Positions 1-7,540 of a stretch of DNA of 64,000 nucleotides are shown piece after piece. The DNA is from JAWXCE01 sp034440495 (GTDB lineage Bacteria > Pseudomonadota > Alphaproteobacteria > Rhizobiales > Rhodomicrobiaceae), in NCBI GenBank assembly GCA_034440495.1, contig JAWXCE010000002.1:1-64000 (forward strand), in the 5' to 3' direction. Under the pieces are notes generated by a model. The model did no database searches. It saw nothing but the letters and a program-made list of their open reading frames with translations, and was not told the DNA's origin. Both the position numbers and the translations under genes were made by a program. Every line of letters begins with the position of its first letter. The stretch's first letter is position 1.

Positions 1-1504
1 GCGCGCTGGTCGCCTCGTCGAGGATAAGGATCGGCGCATTTTTCAGGATGGCGCGCGCGATCGCTATACGCTGGCGCTCACCGCCAGATAACGATGCACC
101 TCGCTCACCTATAACGAATTGGTATCCGCCAGGCTTTTGCAAGATGAAATCGTGCGCTTCGGCAAGCCGGGCCGCTGCTTCTACCTCCTCATCGGTACTC
201 CCCACGCGGCCAATGCGGATATTTTCTGCGATGGAGCGATTGAATAGACCGGCGTCCTGAAACACCACGGCGATGGACTGGCGCAGGGTGGTCAGCGTTA
301 CCTCACGTATATCGACGCCGTCGATGGTAATGCGTCCTTTCTGCGGATCGCGAAGTCGCTGCAGAAGAGCGAGCGTAGTAGTTTTGCCCGATCCAGTCGG
401 CCCAACAAGGGCTATAGCCTGTCCCGGCGAAGCAGAGAAGTTCAGATCGAAAACGCCCTGTTCACTTGCGGCAAATCGAAGAGTGACATCTTCATACTCG
501 ACCGCACCGGTCACACTTTGTAGCGGCGCCGCATTAGAGCGCTCCAATGGCCAACCTGATGCGTCAACAAGGTCGTAATAAGCCTGAAGCGTCGGCGCGT
601 TGATGAAGATGCGGGCGACAAAACCCGAAAGCTGATCAAGCTTGGCGATCAGCAACCCGGCGAAGCCGACAAAGCTAACGATCTCGCCGACGGTAATCTC
701 GCCGCGCACTGCAAGCACGGAACCTAACGCGAAAACGGCGACCATGGTGACTGTCGCCGCCGCCCTCGTCAGCACGGTCAGCAGCGCCCACCATGTAACA
801 ACCGGATATTGCGCGGTCAGCAACTGACCTATGAGCTGGCGCAACGCCGCGCCCTCGTCCGCCAGACGCGCATAACTTTGCACGACGGACACGTTGCCGA
901 TAACGTCTCCAACGCGGCCGGACACCTCCTGGTTATGGCGCTCTACTCTTGCCTGTCCGATCTGAGTGCGCCGGATAACCTCAAGGTTGGCGAGTGTGTA
1001 AAGGAGAGCAAGCAGCGCCAGAATGCCGGCCATACGAGGATCAAGAGCAATCGCCGTCGGCACCAGAAACAGAACACTCACTAAAGCCGCTAGATGATCG
1101 CGCAGAAACGTAAGCCAAAGCGCGAACAGGGCGTCGGCTCCCGAAAGCATTGTGCGTACAACCCGGCTTGAACCAAGATCGGCGTGATAGCTGATGGGAA
1201 GCGTAATAGCACGGTCAAAGGCCTGGCTCATGGCGGCCAATCGTTGCCGGTGCGCGAGCCTGTCAGCGAACACCGAAACCAGCACACTCGCAAGAATGCC
1301 GAAGAGACCAAGAGCTGCCCAAAAGCCAATAATCGGAAAGCTGTCTTGGCCTTTTGACAAACTATCGACGACCTTGCCGAATAGTATCGGCTCAGCCAGC
1401 AAAACGATTGCAATGACGACGTTCGCAACGGCTAAAAGGCCTGATAACCAGCGCTCGGGATAGAGCATAGCCAGCGCGCGCCAGTATATTTTCAATAGCG
1501 ACAA
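1..1504 (-). CDS. ndvA: NdvA/ChvA-type glucan ABC exporter, ATP-binding/permease (3' end cut by window)
   Basis: This is a fused transmembrane and ATPase half-transporter running off the left edge; 501 codons are visible. The N-terminal part is a six-helix exporter domain. The ATPase domain shows Walker A GPTGSGKTT near residue 368, the Q-loop segment VFQDAGLFNRSIAENI, signature LSGGERQRIAIARA and Walker B ILILDEATSA. The DAGLFNRSI segment and the opening SLLKIYWRALAMLYPERW resemble the cyclic beta-1,2-glucan exporters NdvA and ChvA from memory. That family exports periplasmic glucan across the inner membrane. The best start is TTG at 1504, because it reproduces the family N-terminus and has GGAG about nine bases upstream; the first in-frame ATG lies 12 codons later. 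Substrate is inferred from family. Confidence 0.82.
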   Translation of the reverse strand, partial: MSLLKIYWRALAMLYPERWLSGLLAVANVVIAIVLLAEPILFGKVVDSLSKGQDSFPIIGFWAALGLFGILASVLVSVFADRLAHRQRLAAMSQAFDRAITLPISYHADLGSSRVVRTMLSGADALFALWLTFLRDHLAALVSVLFLVPTAIALDPRMAGILALLALLYTLANLEVIRRTQIGQARVERHNQEVSGRVGDVIGNVSVVQSYARLADEGAALRQLIGQLLTAQYPVVTWWALLTVLTRAAATVTMVAVFALGSVLAVRGEITVGEIVSFVGFAGLLIAKLDQLSGFVARIFINAPTLQAYYDLVDASGWPLERSNAAPLQSVTGAVEYEDVTLRFAASEQGVFDLNFSASPGQAIALVGPTGSGKTTTLALLQRLRDPQKGRITIDGVDIREVTLTTLRQSIAVVFQDAGLFNRSIAENIRIGRVGSTDEEVEAAARLAEAHDFILQKPGGYQFVIGERGASLSGGERQRIAIARAILKNAPILILDEATSA

Positions 1505-1576
1505 GGCTACGCTCCGCAATATTGATTAGCTTTTTAAACTCTATGCGATCTGGGGGATCAGAAAGGCCAAATACCA

Positions 1577-2503
1577 TCACGACACCGCGAGCCGCACAAC
1601 CCCTGGCAGACTTATTGACGCAAGAAATCCGCTTAAAACCTGGTAGCCGCAACTGCGCGGATCAGACGCGCGCCACGTTAACGCAATAGTGCGACCAACG
1701 TTCTGGTCGACTAGAGGAAAATAACGCACTGTGCGATCAAGCCGGGGATCATATTTCACCGCCAGCGCCGGGATCAATGAATGCCCTGAACCTGCCGCCA
1801 CAAGATGGCGCAGCGTTTCAACGCTAGCCGCATGGCGTTCTTGGCGACCGCCGGCGCGAACCCGGCACGCCTCTAGCGCCTGTCCGCGCAGACAATGTCC
1901 CTCATCCATCAGGATCATCCCTTCTTCCTCCAGATCGGCGAGCGAAAGGCCGGTTTTCTCGGATAACTGCGACTGCGCGTGACAGATCGCGAAAAATGGC
2001 TCGAAGAAAAGCGGCTCGGCGCGCAACCGGTTTTCCGAAAGCGGCGTGGACAACAATGCCGCGTCCAGTTCTCCGGCAACCAACGCAGCGATAAGCTCCG
2101 CTGTCAGCGCTTCGTTGAATATCAGTTTAAGGCATGGGAAGCGTGTTTGCACCGGGTCGATCAAATGCGGAATGAGATAAGGCGCAAGCGTAGCGATCAC
2201 GCCCAGCCTAAGCGTACCCGATAGTGGATCGCCGCCCGTCCGCGCAACCTCGAATAGCCGTCGCGCTTCCGCAAGCACCACGCGGGCTTGGGCAACCACG
2301 GGAGCGCCTTTGGGGGTAAGCGTCATTCGCCCTTTACCGCGCTCGAAAATAACGACTTCGAGGTTTGTCTCTATCTTTTTGACCTGCGCACTAAGCGAAG
2401 GCTGGGCCACGCGGCACTGCGCCGCCGCCGCCGAGACGCCACTAAGATCGGCGACTGCGACCAGATATTCCAGATCGCGAAGGGTGAGAGAGGCGTAGTT
2501 CAT
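1577..2503 (-). CDS. oxyR: OxyR, LysR-type hydrogen peroxide sensor and regulator
   Basis: This is a LysR-family regulator of 308 residues, the usual OxyR size. It has an N-terminal winged helix-turn-helix (LRDLEYLVAVADL, then QPSLSAQVKKIE) and a substrate-type C-terminal domain. The redox motif GHCLRGQALEAC puts cysteines at residues 204 and 213, with the same nine-residue spacing as C199 and C208 of E. coli OxyR, so peroxide sensing by disulfide formation is well supported. The start at 2503 is preferred over an in-frame ATG at 2530 because it matches the family N-terminus and leaves the OxyR-type box at 2512-2526 outside the coding region. It is divergent from a manganese catalase, its likely target, and the box position also suggests autoregulation. 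Confidence 0.9.
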   Translation of the reverse strand: MNYASLTLRDLEYLVAVADLSGVSAAAAQCRVAQPSLSAQVKKIETNLEVVIFERGKGRMTLTPKGAPVVAQARVVLAEARRLFEVARTGGDPLSGTLRLGVIATLAPYLIPHLIDPVQTRFPCLKLIFNEALTAELIAALVAGELDAALLSTPLSENRLRAEPLFFEPFFAICHAQSQLSEKTGLSLADLEEEGMILMDEGHCLRGQALEACRVRAGGRQERHAASVETLRHLVAAGSGHSLIPALAVKYDPRLDRTVRYFPLVDQNVGRTIALTWRASDPRSCGYQVLSGFLASISLPGVVRLAVS

Positions 2504-2511
2504 ATCGCTGT

Positions 2512-2526
2512 ATAGGCAATATCTAT
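2512..2526. promoter_or_regulatory. OxyR-type operator, ATAG-N7-CTAT
   Basis: The sequence ATAGGCAATATCTAT is a perfect ATAG-N7-CTAT inverted repeat, the half-site pattern described for OxyR. It ends nine bases before the oxyR start on the minus strand and about 98 bases before the divergent manganese catalase start. A second CTAT occurs at 2554-2557 without a matching partner, so only one full dyad is visible. Confidence 0.7.
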
Positions 2527-2624
2527 GCAAATGAACAGAACATCATCTTATGCCTATGGACACTCCGGCGTTACCCTGCATCTACGCCGAGCCGTGAGCG
2601 GCGCAAAACCCATGGGAGAGTCTT

Positions 2625-3536
2625 ATGTTTCTACGCATCGACAAACTGCAAATCGACATGCCCGTGCCGAAAAACCCTGATCCGAAAGCCGCCGCCGCTG
2701 TGCAGGAGCTGATGGGCGGGCGCTTCGGCGAGATGTCCACGCTAATGAACTACATGTTCCAGTCCTACAACTTTCGCAACAAGGAGAAGCTGCGCCCGTA
2801 TTATGCGCTGATCTCCAACATCGCCACCGAAGAGCTTGGCCACGTGGAACTCATCGCCGCCGCCGTCAATGGCTGCATGTATGGCCAGGAGCCGCAGGGC
2901 GACATGACCAAAGGCGACGCCAGCTTTGCCCACGTGTTGAACACATTTCCGAACCTCCACAGCCACATCGCCTTCCCGCATGGCGCCATGCCTTCCAACT
3001 CGATGGGACAGCCATGGACGGGCGATTACGTGTTTAACTCCGGCAACCTCGTGCTCGACCTGCTGCACAACTTCTTCCTCGAAAACGGCGCCCGCACACA
3101 CAAGCTGCGCGTGTATCAGATGACTGACAACCCGGCCGCGCGCCAAATGCTAGGCTATCTGTTCACGCGCGGCGGCGTGCATGCCCGCGCCTACGCGCTG
3201 GCGTTGGAGAAACTGACCGGCGTGCAGATGGCGAAGATGCTGCCGATCCCGGCGGTGGACGACATCGAACTGCCCGAGTCGCGCAAATACATGGAGGAAG
3301 GCTGGCATCGCCGCCTCTACCGCTTTACGCCGAAAGACTCGAAGGATTATATGGAGATGGCGGGTATCTGGAATGGCCAGCACCCCGACGGCGGCGACCT
3401 CGAAGTGGTCGATGGCCCCCCTCAGGGCGGCGACATGAACGACTATGAGGGCATTTCGGAAGCCTTCACACCGGAGTATAAGCCGGAGGAAATCTTCGAG
3501 ATGGCGACCAAGCTGTACGAGAAGGCCAAGGGCTAA
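2625..3536 (+). CDS. Manganese catalase (non-haem)
   Basis: This 303-residue protein belongs to the dimanganese catalase family and should disproportionate hydrogen peroxide to water and oxygen in the cytosol. By comparison with the Lactobacillus plantarum enzyme, the metal ligands map to E36 (FGEMST), E70 and H73 (EELGH), E153 (FFLENGA) and H186 (GGVHARA), and all are present. The N-terminus MFLRIDKLQIDMP is typical of the family. A ribosome-binding site GGGAGAG lies about five bases upstream of the ATG. It is transcribed divergently from oxyR across an OxyR-type box, so peroxide induction is likely. A paralogue occurs at 55253-56170. Confidence 0.93.
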   Translation: MFLRIDKLQIDMPVPKNPDPKAAAAVQELMGGRFGEMSTLMNYMFQSYNFRNKEKLRPYYALISNIATEELGHVELIAAAVNGCMYGQEPQGDMTKGDASFAHVLNTFPNLHSHIAFPHGAMPSNSMGQPWTGDYVFNSGNLVLDLLHNFFLENGARTHKLRVYQMTDNPAARQMLGYLFTRGGVHARAYALALEKLTGVQMAKMLPIPAVDDIELPESRKYMEEGWHRRLYRFTPKDSKDYMEMAGIWNGQHPDGGDLEVVDGPPQGGDMNDYEGISEAFTPEYKPEEIFEMATKLYEKAKG

Positions 3537-3759
3537 TTATTACTGAAGCGGCGGCTCGCTGGCCGGGCCGCCAATTCCATGATCCAAGTTTAAGCTTGCT
3601 TCGCTTGACCCCAACGCACCGCACCTTCGAGTATGCTGTGAAGCATTCAAAACAGCCGCGAAAGCGCAGATGCGTTTTTCTCCTAACTGTCGCCCGGGTG
3701 CTCTACCGTGATTTATTGCATTTGATTTAAGTTGCTCCAAACATTTTGGGGAGATGATA

Positions 3760-3873
3760 ATGCGTATCTGGTTAAAAACTGCGTTTTGTCTCGTTTTAGC
3801 GCTGGTCATCTGCTCCCTAGCAGCCTGTGGCAACATGTCGGCGGAGAACGCTGAACTCGCTAAAGCCCTTTGA
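3760..3873 (+). CDS. Lipoprotein signal-peptide ORF, apparent 5' part of a frameshifted gene
   Basis: A 37-codon frame starts at ATG 3760 after a GGGGAG ribosome-binding site. It encodes a basic N-terminus, a hydrophobic stretch and a lipobox ending in AAC, a classic lipoprotein signal peptide. It then stops at TGA 3871-3873 a few residues after the acylation cysteine. The DUF2846-like domain continues immediately in the -1 frame with TTG at 3870. A signal peptide with no cargo makes little sense, so this and the next entry are most simply one lipoprotein gene broken by loss of one base in the T run at 3869-3871. Confidence 0.6.
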   Translation: MRIWLKTAFCLVLALVICSLAACGNMSAENAELAKAL

Positions 3874-4232
3874 CCGGCGGTAACGCACGAATAAAGATTT
3901 ATCGCACTGAAGAATATATCGCAGCGGCAGGCTCTGCCCGGGTGAAACTTAACGGCAAGCAAATCGCAGATATGGGCATCGGCGGCTCCACGATCCGGGA
4001 CGTGCCAGTCGGCTCTCATAAGATCGTCGTGGATAACTGGCAACACCCGAATGTTTACGCCATCACTTTGAAAGCCAAGCCAGGAACGCTTTACACGTTA
4101 GAAGTTTCGCCTCGGACGGATGCGGCGATCGCAGGTATGTTCGGCCTTGTCGGCTCCATGGTCGAAGCCTCGATTAACGAGAACGGGGGCACGTTTCAAA
4201 TCCGCGTTGTGGACGCCAAACCGTTACGTTAG
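3870..4232 (+). pseudogene. DUF2846-like lipoprotein domain, detached from its signal peptide by a frameshift
   Basis: This 120-codon frame resembles DUF2846: an ARIKIYR opening strand, GSARVKLNGKQIADM, a DVPVGSHKIVV turn, AKPGTLYTLEV, and a short Gly/Ala-rich hydrophobic segment before the C-terminal strand. Proteins of this type are usually secreted lipoproteins of unknown function. Here the domain lacks a signal peptide and could start only at a TTG overlapping the TGA of the preceding frame. The lipoprotein leader at 3760-3873 lies one reading frame away. Translational coupling through the TTGA overlap is possible but would give an unexported domain. I read it as a frameshifted gene, or a sequencing error, with moderate confidence. 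Confidence 0.62.
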
Positions 4233-4324
4233 CCCGGAAATAAAACGCGCTTTCGCACACGACTGTTATGGTGTGCATAGCCAGAGCGTGGCGATCGGCC
4301 TCTCGCTCAAAGAGATATTGTTTT

Positions 4325-4681
4325 ATGCAAACCATTTACAAAGTCTGTACGGCGGTGGAGTGGGCGGCGGCGGTGGAGGCGGGCGCATACACAGGCTCGG
4401 AGCCGGATAAGCGCGACGGGTTTATTCATTTCTCCACAGCCGCGCAGGCGCAGGCCACGGCGGAGAAACACTTTGCGCGGCAGAGTGAGCTTGTGCTAGT
4501 GGCGGTTGACGCTAACGCGCTCGGGGATGCGCTTAAATGGGAGCCGTCGCGCGATGGGGATTTGTTTCCGCATTTATACGCAGATCTGCCTGTCAGCACT
4601 GTCACTGGCGTAACGCACTTGCCGCTTGGCGCGGATGGCCGTCACATCTTTCCGGACAAGTTAGCCGTAGACTATAAGTAA
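4325..4681 (+). CDS. DUF952 family protein
   Basis: This small protein of 118 residues has the DUF952 layout: an opening MQTIYKVCTAVEW, the motif DGFIHFSTAAQ near residue 40, and LPVSTVTGVTHLPL near residue 95. The molecular function of this family is not established, though a fold related to ADP-ribosyltransferases has been suggested. I chose the ATG at 4325 because it matches the family N-terminus; an in-frame start at 4268 adds an atypical basic extension. The stop TAA overlaps the pyrD ATG by one base (TAATG), so the two are translationally coupled. This DUF952-pyrD pair is common in Alphaproteobacteria. Confidence 0.85.
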   Translation: MQTIYKVCTAVEWAAAVEAGAYTGSEPDKRDGFIHFSTAAQAQATAEKHFARQSELVLVAVDANALGDALKWEPSRDGDLFPHLYADLPVSTVTGVTHLPLGADGRHIFPDKLAVDYK

Positions 4682-5754
4682 TGATCGAAAAACTGTTCTC
4701 CCTCGCCCAGCCCGGCCTGTTCCTGCTCGATCCAGAGCGGGCGCACGAATTAACCCTGCAAGCGCTGGAACGCGGCGTCTATCCGCGCGCTAACACCAAC
4801 GATGCATCTCTACGTCAAAACCTGTGGGGCCTCGATTTTCCAAACCCCATCGGCATGGCGGCGGGGTTCGACAAGGACGCGCGAGTGCCCGACGCGCTGC
4901 TCGCCATGGGTTTTGGATTTACCGAAATTGGCACCGTCACGCCGCGCCCGCAGCCGGGCAATCCGCGACCGCGAGTGTTCCGACTGGTGCGCGAAGGCGC
5001 GCTGATTAACCGGCTCGGCTTTAACGGCGGCGGGCATGCGGCGACCCGCGCCCGGCTGATGCGGCGTGCACCGCGCGGCGTCGTCGGCGTTAATATTGGC
5101 GCAAACAAGGACGCGGCCGATCCGGTCGAGGATTACGCGGCAGGAGTTCGCGCGTTCGCAGATTGCGCTAGCTATTTGACGGTCAACATTTCTTCGCCAA
5201 ACACGCCCGGCCTTCGCGGCCTGCAAACGCCGGAGAAACTCGATAATCTGTTGGAGCGCGTAATGCGTGAGCGAGACGCTGCAAAACCGGGGCTGCCAGT
5301 GCTGGTCAAACTCGCGCCCGATCTTGATGAGCATGCGCTGCCGGACATTTTGGCCCTAGTGATGGCGCGCCGCGTTGACGGCCTCATTTTGACCAACACC
5401 ACAATCAAACGCGGCGTCATCCCCTACGCAGCGCATCGCGGGGAAACAGGCGGGCTTTCGGGGCGCCCGCTCTTCGCCCGCTCCACGCGCTTTCTTGCAA
5501 AAGCGTATTTGCTCTCAGAGGGCAAAATACCACTCATCGGCGTTGGCGGCGTAGATAGCGGCGAGGCGGCTTTGCAGAAAATCCTAGCGGGCGCTAGCCT
5601 GGTCCAGCTCTACACCGGCCTCATTTATCAAGGCCCTGCCCTGCTTGGCCGCATCAGACAAACCGTGACGGCTTACATCCGGCGAGAAGGGCTAACGATT
5701 ACCCAGGTCGTCGGACGAGACGCGGAGCGCTGGGCTGCGTCGACGAGCATCTAG
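4681..5754 (+). CDS. pyrD: Dihydroorotate dehydrogenase (quinone), class 2
   Basis: This 357-residue enzyme oxidises dihydroorotate to orotate in pyrimidine synthesis, passing electrons to membrane quinone. Class 2 features are visible: an N-terminal membrane-associating helix region, NPIGMAAGFDKDA for FMN binding, and NISSPNTPGLRGLQ, where S172 is the likely catalytic base by analogy with S175 of E. coli PyrD. GVGGVDSG and the QLYTGLIYQGP region bind the FMN phosphate. It is coupled to the DUF952 gene upstream. Its stop overlaps the stop of the convergent membrane-protein gene in a CTAG. Confidence 0.96.
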   Translation: MIEKLFSLAQPGLFLLDPERAHELTLQALERGVYPRANTNDASLRQNLWGLDFPNPIGMAAGFDKDARVPDALLAMGFGFTEIGTVTPRPQPGNPRPRVFRLVREGALINRLGFNGGGHAATRARLMRRAPRGVVGVNIGANKDAADPVEDYAAGVRAFADCASYLTVNISSPNTPGLRGLQTPEKLDNLLERVMRERDAAKPGLPVLVKLAPDLDEHALPDILALVMARRVDGLILTNTTIKRGVIPYAAHRGETGGLSGRPLFARSTRFLAKAYLLSEGKIPLIGVGGVDSGEAALQKILAGASLVQLYTGLIYQGPALLGRIRQTVTAYIRREGLTITQVVGRDAERWAASTSI

Positions 5755-6023
5755 TTCTGGCGCTTATCGCTGCCGAGCATCCTAAGCAGCCTGTAAACAA
5801 CCCAGATCGGCACAACGACAGCTGCGCCAATTAGAAAGAACTGGAAGACGCTTTCTATTGAGTCGAAGCCAATCTGATACAACCAGTCGCCAATATCGCG
5901 AATGTACTCGAATACATCCTCCGGGCCGGTGCCAAGCCAGCTTAAAATCAGGCCGGTGATGATAGAGACAATGACGAGGCGAATAATCACGCCCAGCGGG
6001 CTGCCTCCCAGAATCCGTTCCAT
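5751..6023 (-). CDS. Small integral membrane protein, DUF6460-like
   Basis: This 90-residue protein has two predicted membrane segments, one around residues 10-30 (PLGVIIRLVIVSIITGLILSW) and one around 62-82 (FFLIGAAVVVPIWVVYRL). They are separated by an acidic amphipathic stretch. The pattern resembles the alphaproteobacterial DUF6460 family from memory; no function is known to me. Its end overlaps the pyrD stop by four bases, so the two genes converge tightly. Confidence 0.65.
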   Translation of the reverse strand: MERILGGSPLGVIIRLVIVSIITGLILSWLGTGPEDVFEYIRDIGDWLYQIGFDSIESVFQFFLIGAAVVVPIWVVYRLLRMLGSDKRQN

Positions 6024-6091
6024 AGTGCGCTCCCTTCGCCAACTGGCGACTCCTTGAGAGGCTTATCACGGGGCGGCTCCATACGCCAAGC

Positions 6092-6292
6092 CTACATCTC
6101 CCGCGAACCGGGCGATCCGCACCGCCATTTTTTTACCGTCCATTTGGGGTTCTCGCTGGCCCATTGCGCGACATACGGGGCTGAGATGTAGCCGCAGCGA
6201 AACGGATTATCGGTATCGACCAGGTCGGGCAGGCGCTGATCCTTGCACTGGCTGGGATCGGTGACAAGGCACGCGAGCACAATAATTTCCAT
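6092..6292 (-). CDS. Small conserved hypothetical protein with paired cysteines
   Basis: This 66-residue protein starts MEIIVLACLVTDPSQCK and ends with a KWTVKKWRCGSPG segment. It has four cysteines and no clear membrane helix after the first dozen hydrophobic residues. Similar short proteins with the opening LACLVTDPSQCK and a closing KW..RRWRCG occur in alphaproteobacteria, as far as I recall, without an assigned role. A GAGGAAA ribosome-binding site sits at the right distance upstream of the ATG, which supports it as a real gene. Confidence 0.6.
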   Translation of the reverse strand: MEIIVLACLVTDPSQCKDQRLPDLVDTDNPFRCGYISAPYVAQWASENPKWTVKKWRCGSPGSREM

Positions 6293-6480
6293 ATCCGTTT
6301 CCTCAAGATTAGGCGGGTTCGCCCGACTTAATAAGTGTTTTATAAGATCGCAGGGCAGGCGGCTAGGCGCTAGCGAGATTTACAGTTGGGGTTGCTTTTG
6401 TGTTTGCTTTACGCACGGGCAAGCATTGCAGATTGCAAAAGCCCACTAAGCCCCGGCCACGCAAATGGCTTGACTAAAGC

Positions 6481-6514
6481 CGTTCCCGAAAAAGTATCTC
6501 GCGGTTTTTTCCGG
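6481..6514 (+). repeat. Intergenic palindromic repeat, copy A
   Basis: This element shares the pattern CG.TTCC.GAAAA...CGCGGTTTT with the element at 16235-16265, and its arms (CCCGAAAAA and TTTTTTCCGG) are imperfectly self-complementary. An outer GCCGTT/AACGGC pairing extends the stem to about 6478-6523. Related GCGGTTTTCGGA palindromes are, from memory, frequent between genes in Hyphomicrobiales. Confidence 0.5.
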
Positions 6515-6546
6515 CGGAAACGGCTCTATATATAGGTCATTGGCCA

Positions 6547-6579
6547 ATCCCGATTTGACCCAGTCAATCAAATCGGGAT
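6547..6579. repeat. Perfect inverted repeat, 12-bp stem with 9-base loop
   Basis: ATCCCGATTTGA at 6547-6558 is the exact reverse complement of TCAAATCGGGAT at 6568-6579. No T run follows on either side, so it is not a standard intrinsic terminator. It could be part of a larger dispersed element with the palindrome just upstream, or an operator. It lies 200 bases before the PdeM-like gene. Confidence 0.6.
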
Positions 6580-6777
6580 CGCGTCTAAAGCTGTTTTTAG
6601 TCGTATTTTGCGGATTGTTTTGAAAGTCCCTTGGAATAGGCGTGGGTCACGCGCTTTACCCATCACGAAACAACGCGAATCAGTCATCATCCGTTAATAA
6701 TCGTTTATCGGATCATGCATGACTTTAGCGTGCCGCTTCTCACCCGGCTTGGTGCCTGATCGTGGATTGGGTTTGAT

Positions 6778-7518
6778 ATGACGCTTGGGATGACCATGAC
6801 ACAGAGCGCCGCACTCCGCCGCCACGAGGAAGACCCGCTGGAATGCGGTTCGGCACGTGTTCTTATGGGCGGAAAATCGTTTATCGCGGACAGAACTGGC
6901 GCCTTGTACTGGCCTGCGGAAAACACACTAGCGGTCTCAGACCTGCGGCTCCAACAAGGGTCATACCTCACGGAGCAGGACGTGGTGCTGCCGCCTTACG
7001 ACACCGCCTCCGCATTCGACAAATTGGAAGACGCTATCGATCGTTACAACCCTCAGCGCGTGATTGCCTTGGGGGATAGTTTTTGTGGCAAAGAACCGCT
7101 TGATCTCCACGATCTCGACTGGCTGCAAGACCTGATGGAAGGGCGTGAGTGGTTCTGGATCATGGGCCCAGACAGCGCGCCACCGCCTGACTGCGCACGC
7201 GGAGTCGTCGCGCCACATGTAACGTTGTCGGGCATAAAGTTCAGGCATGAGCCAGTCAAGGCTCCGGTTTCTCAGGAAATTTCCGGGCGCATGCACCCTG
7301 TCGCCACTATTTCCGAGCAGGATTATCAGGTGAGCGGTCGCTGCTTCGTCTCAAACGGTGCTCGTATGGTGCTACCTTCCGTTGGGTTGTATGCGCGCGG
7401 CGCGAATGTGCTGGATGACGCTTTCGAACCGCTGCTTGGCCGCAATGGGCTGTTTGTCTGGATTGTCGCCCATGGTCGGGTGCGGCAGGTTGCGGCAGGC
7501 CAACTCGTTTCGCGGTAG
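6778..7518 (+). CDS. PdeM-like metallophosphoesterase, metal site degenerate
   Basis: This 246-residue protein aligns by eye with the ligase-associated DNA damage response endonuclease PdeM family, through DLRLQQGSYL, VLPPYDTASAFDKLEDAI, RVIALGDSF, FRHEPV and ISGRMHP. PdeM normally carries DLHLEKG, GDSFH, GNHD and GHLHP. Here the first histidine is R57, GNHD is replaced by GPDS (residues 130-133), and the first histidine of GHxH is R171. Only D55, D100, H157 and H173 remain of the usual ligands. The protein is probably not a normal nuclease; a structural or binding role is one possibility. The usual partners of this system (ATP-dependent ligase, Lhr-type helicase, exonuclease) are not in the window. 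ATGs at 6778, 6790 and 6796 are all possible starts. Confidence 0.75.
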   Translation: MTLGMTMTQSAALRRHEEDPLECGSARVLMGGKSFIADRTGALYWPAENTLAVSDLRLQQGSYLTEQDVVLPPYDTASAFDKLEDAIDRYNPQRVIALGDSFCGKEPLDLHDLDWLQDLMEGREWFWIMGPDSAPPPDCARGVVAPHVTLSGIKFRHEPVKAPVSQEISGRMHPVATISEQDYQVSGRCFVSNGARMVLPSVGLYARGANVLDDAFEPLLGRNGLFVWIVAHGRVRQVAAGQLVSR

Positions 7519-7540
7519 TATTCCAGCCGGAGTCGGCGGG

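Larger units (their letters stand above)
6293..6777. other. 485-base intergenic region with two palindromic elements, no gene seen
   Basis: No convincing coding frame is present here. The region holds an imperfect palindrome at 6481-6514, related to a copy at 16235-16265, and a perfect 12-base-pair hairpin at 6547-6579. The remainder is relatively AT-rich and probably carries the promoter of the PdeM-like gene, but I cannot place it. Confidence 0.5.

Noticed and set aside
1392..1652. An 86-codon minus-strand frame with an ATG start overlapping both ndvA and oxyR ends
   Set aside because: It reads the 5' end of the exporter gene in the wrong frame; the overlapping frame gives a clear ABC exporter from the TTG at 1504.
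2527..2624. An EcfG-type promoter in front of the first manganese catalase
   Set aside because: No GGAAC with CGTT at 16-18 bases could be found; only the OxyR-type box is convincing.
3540..4046. A 168-codon minus-strand frame
   Set aside because: It lies opposite the lipoprotein leader and DUF2846-like domain, has no recognisable domain and no good ribosome-binding site.
3760..4232. Programmed -1 frameshifting joining the lipoprotein leader and the DUF2846-like domain
   Set aside because: The junction GCC CTT TGA does not form a canonical X XXY YYZ slippery heptamer in the right phase, and I see no downstream pseudoknot; a base deletion is simpler.
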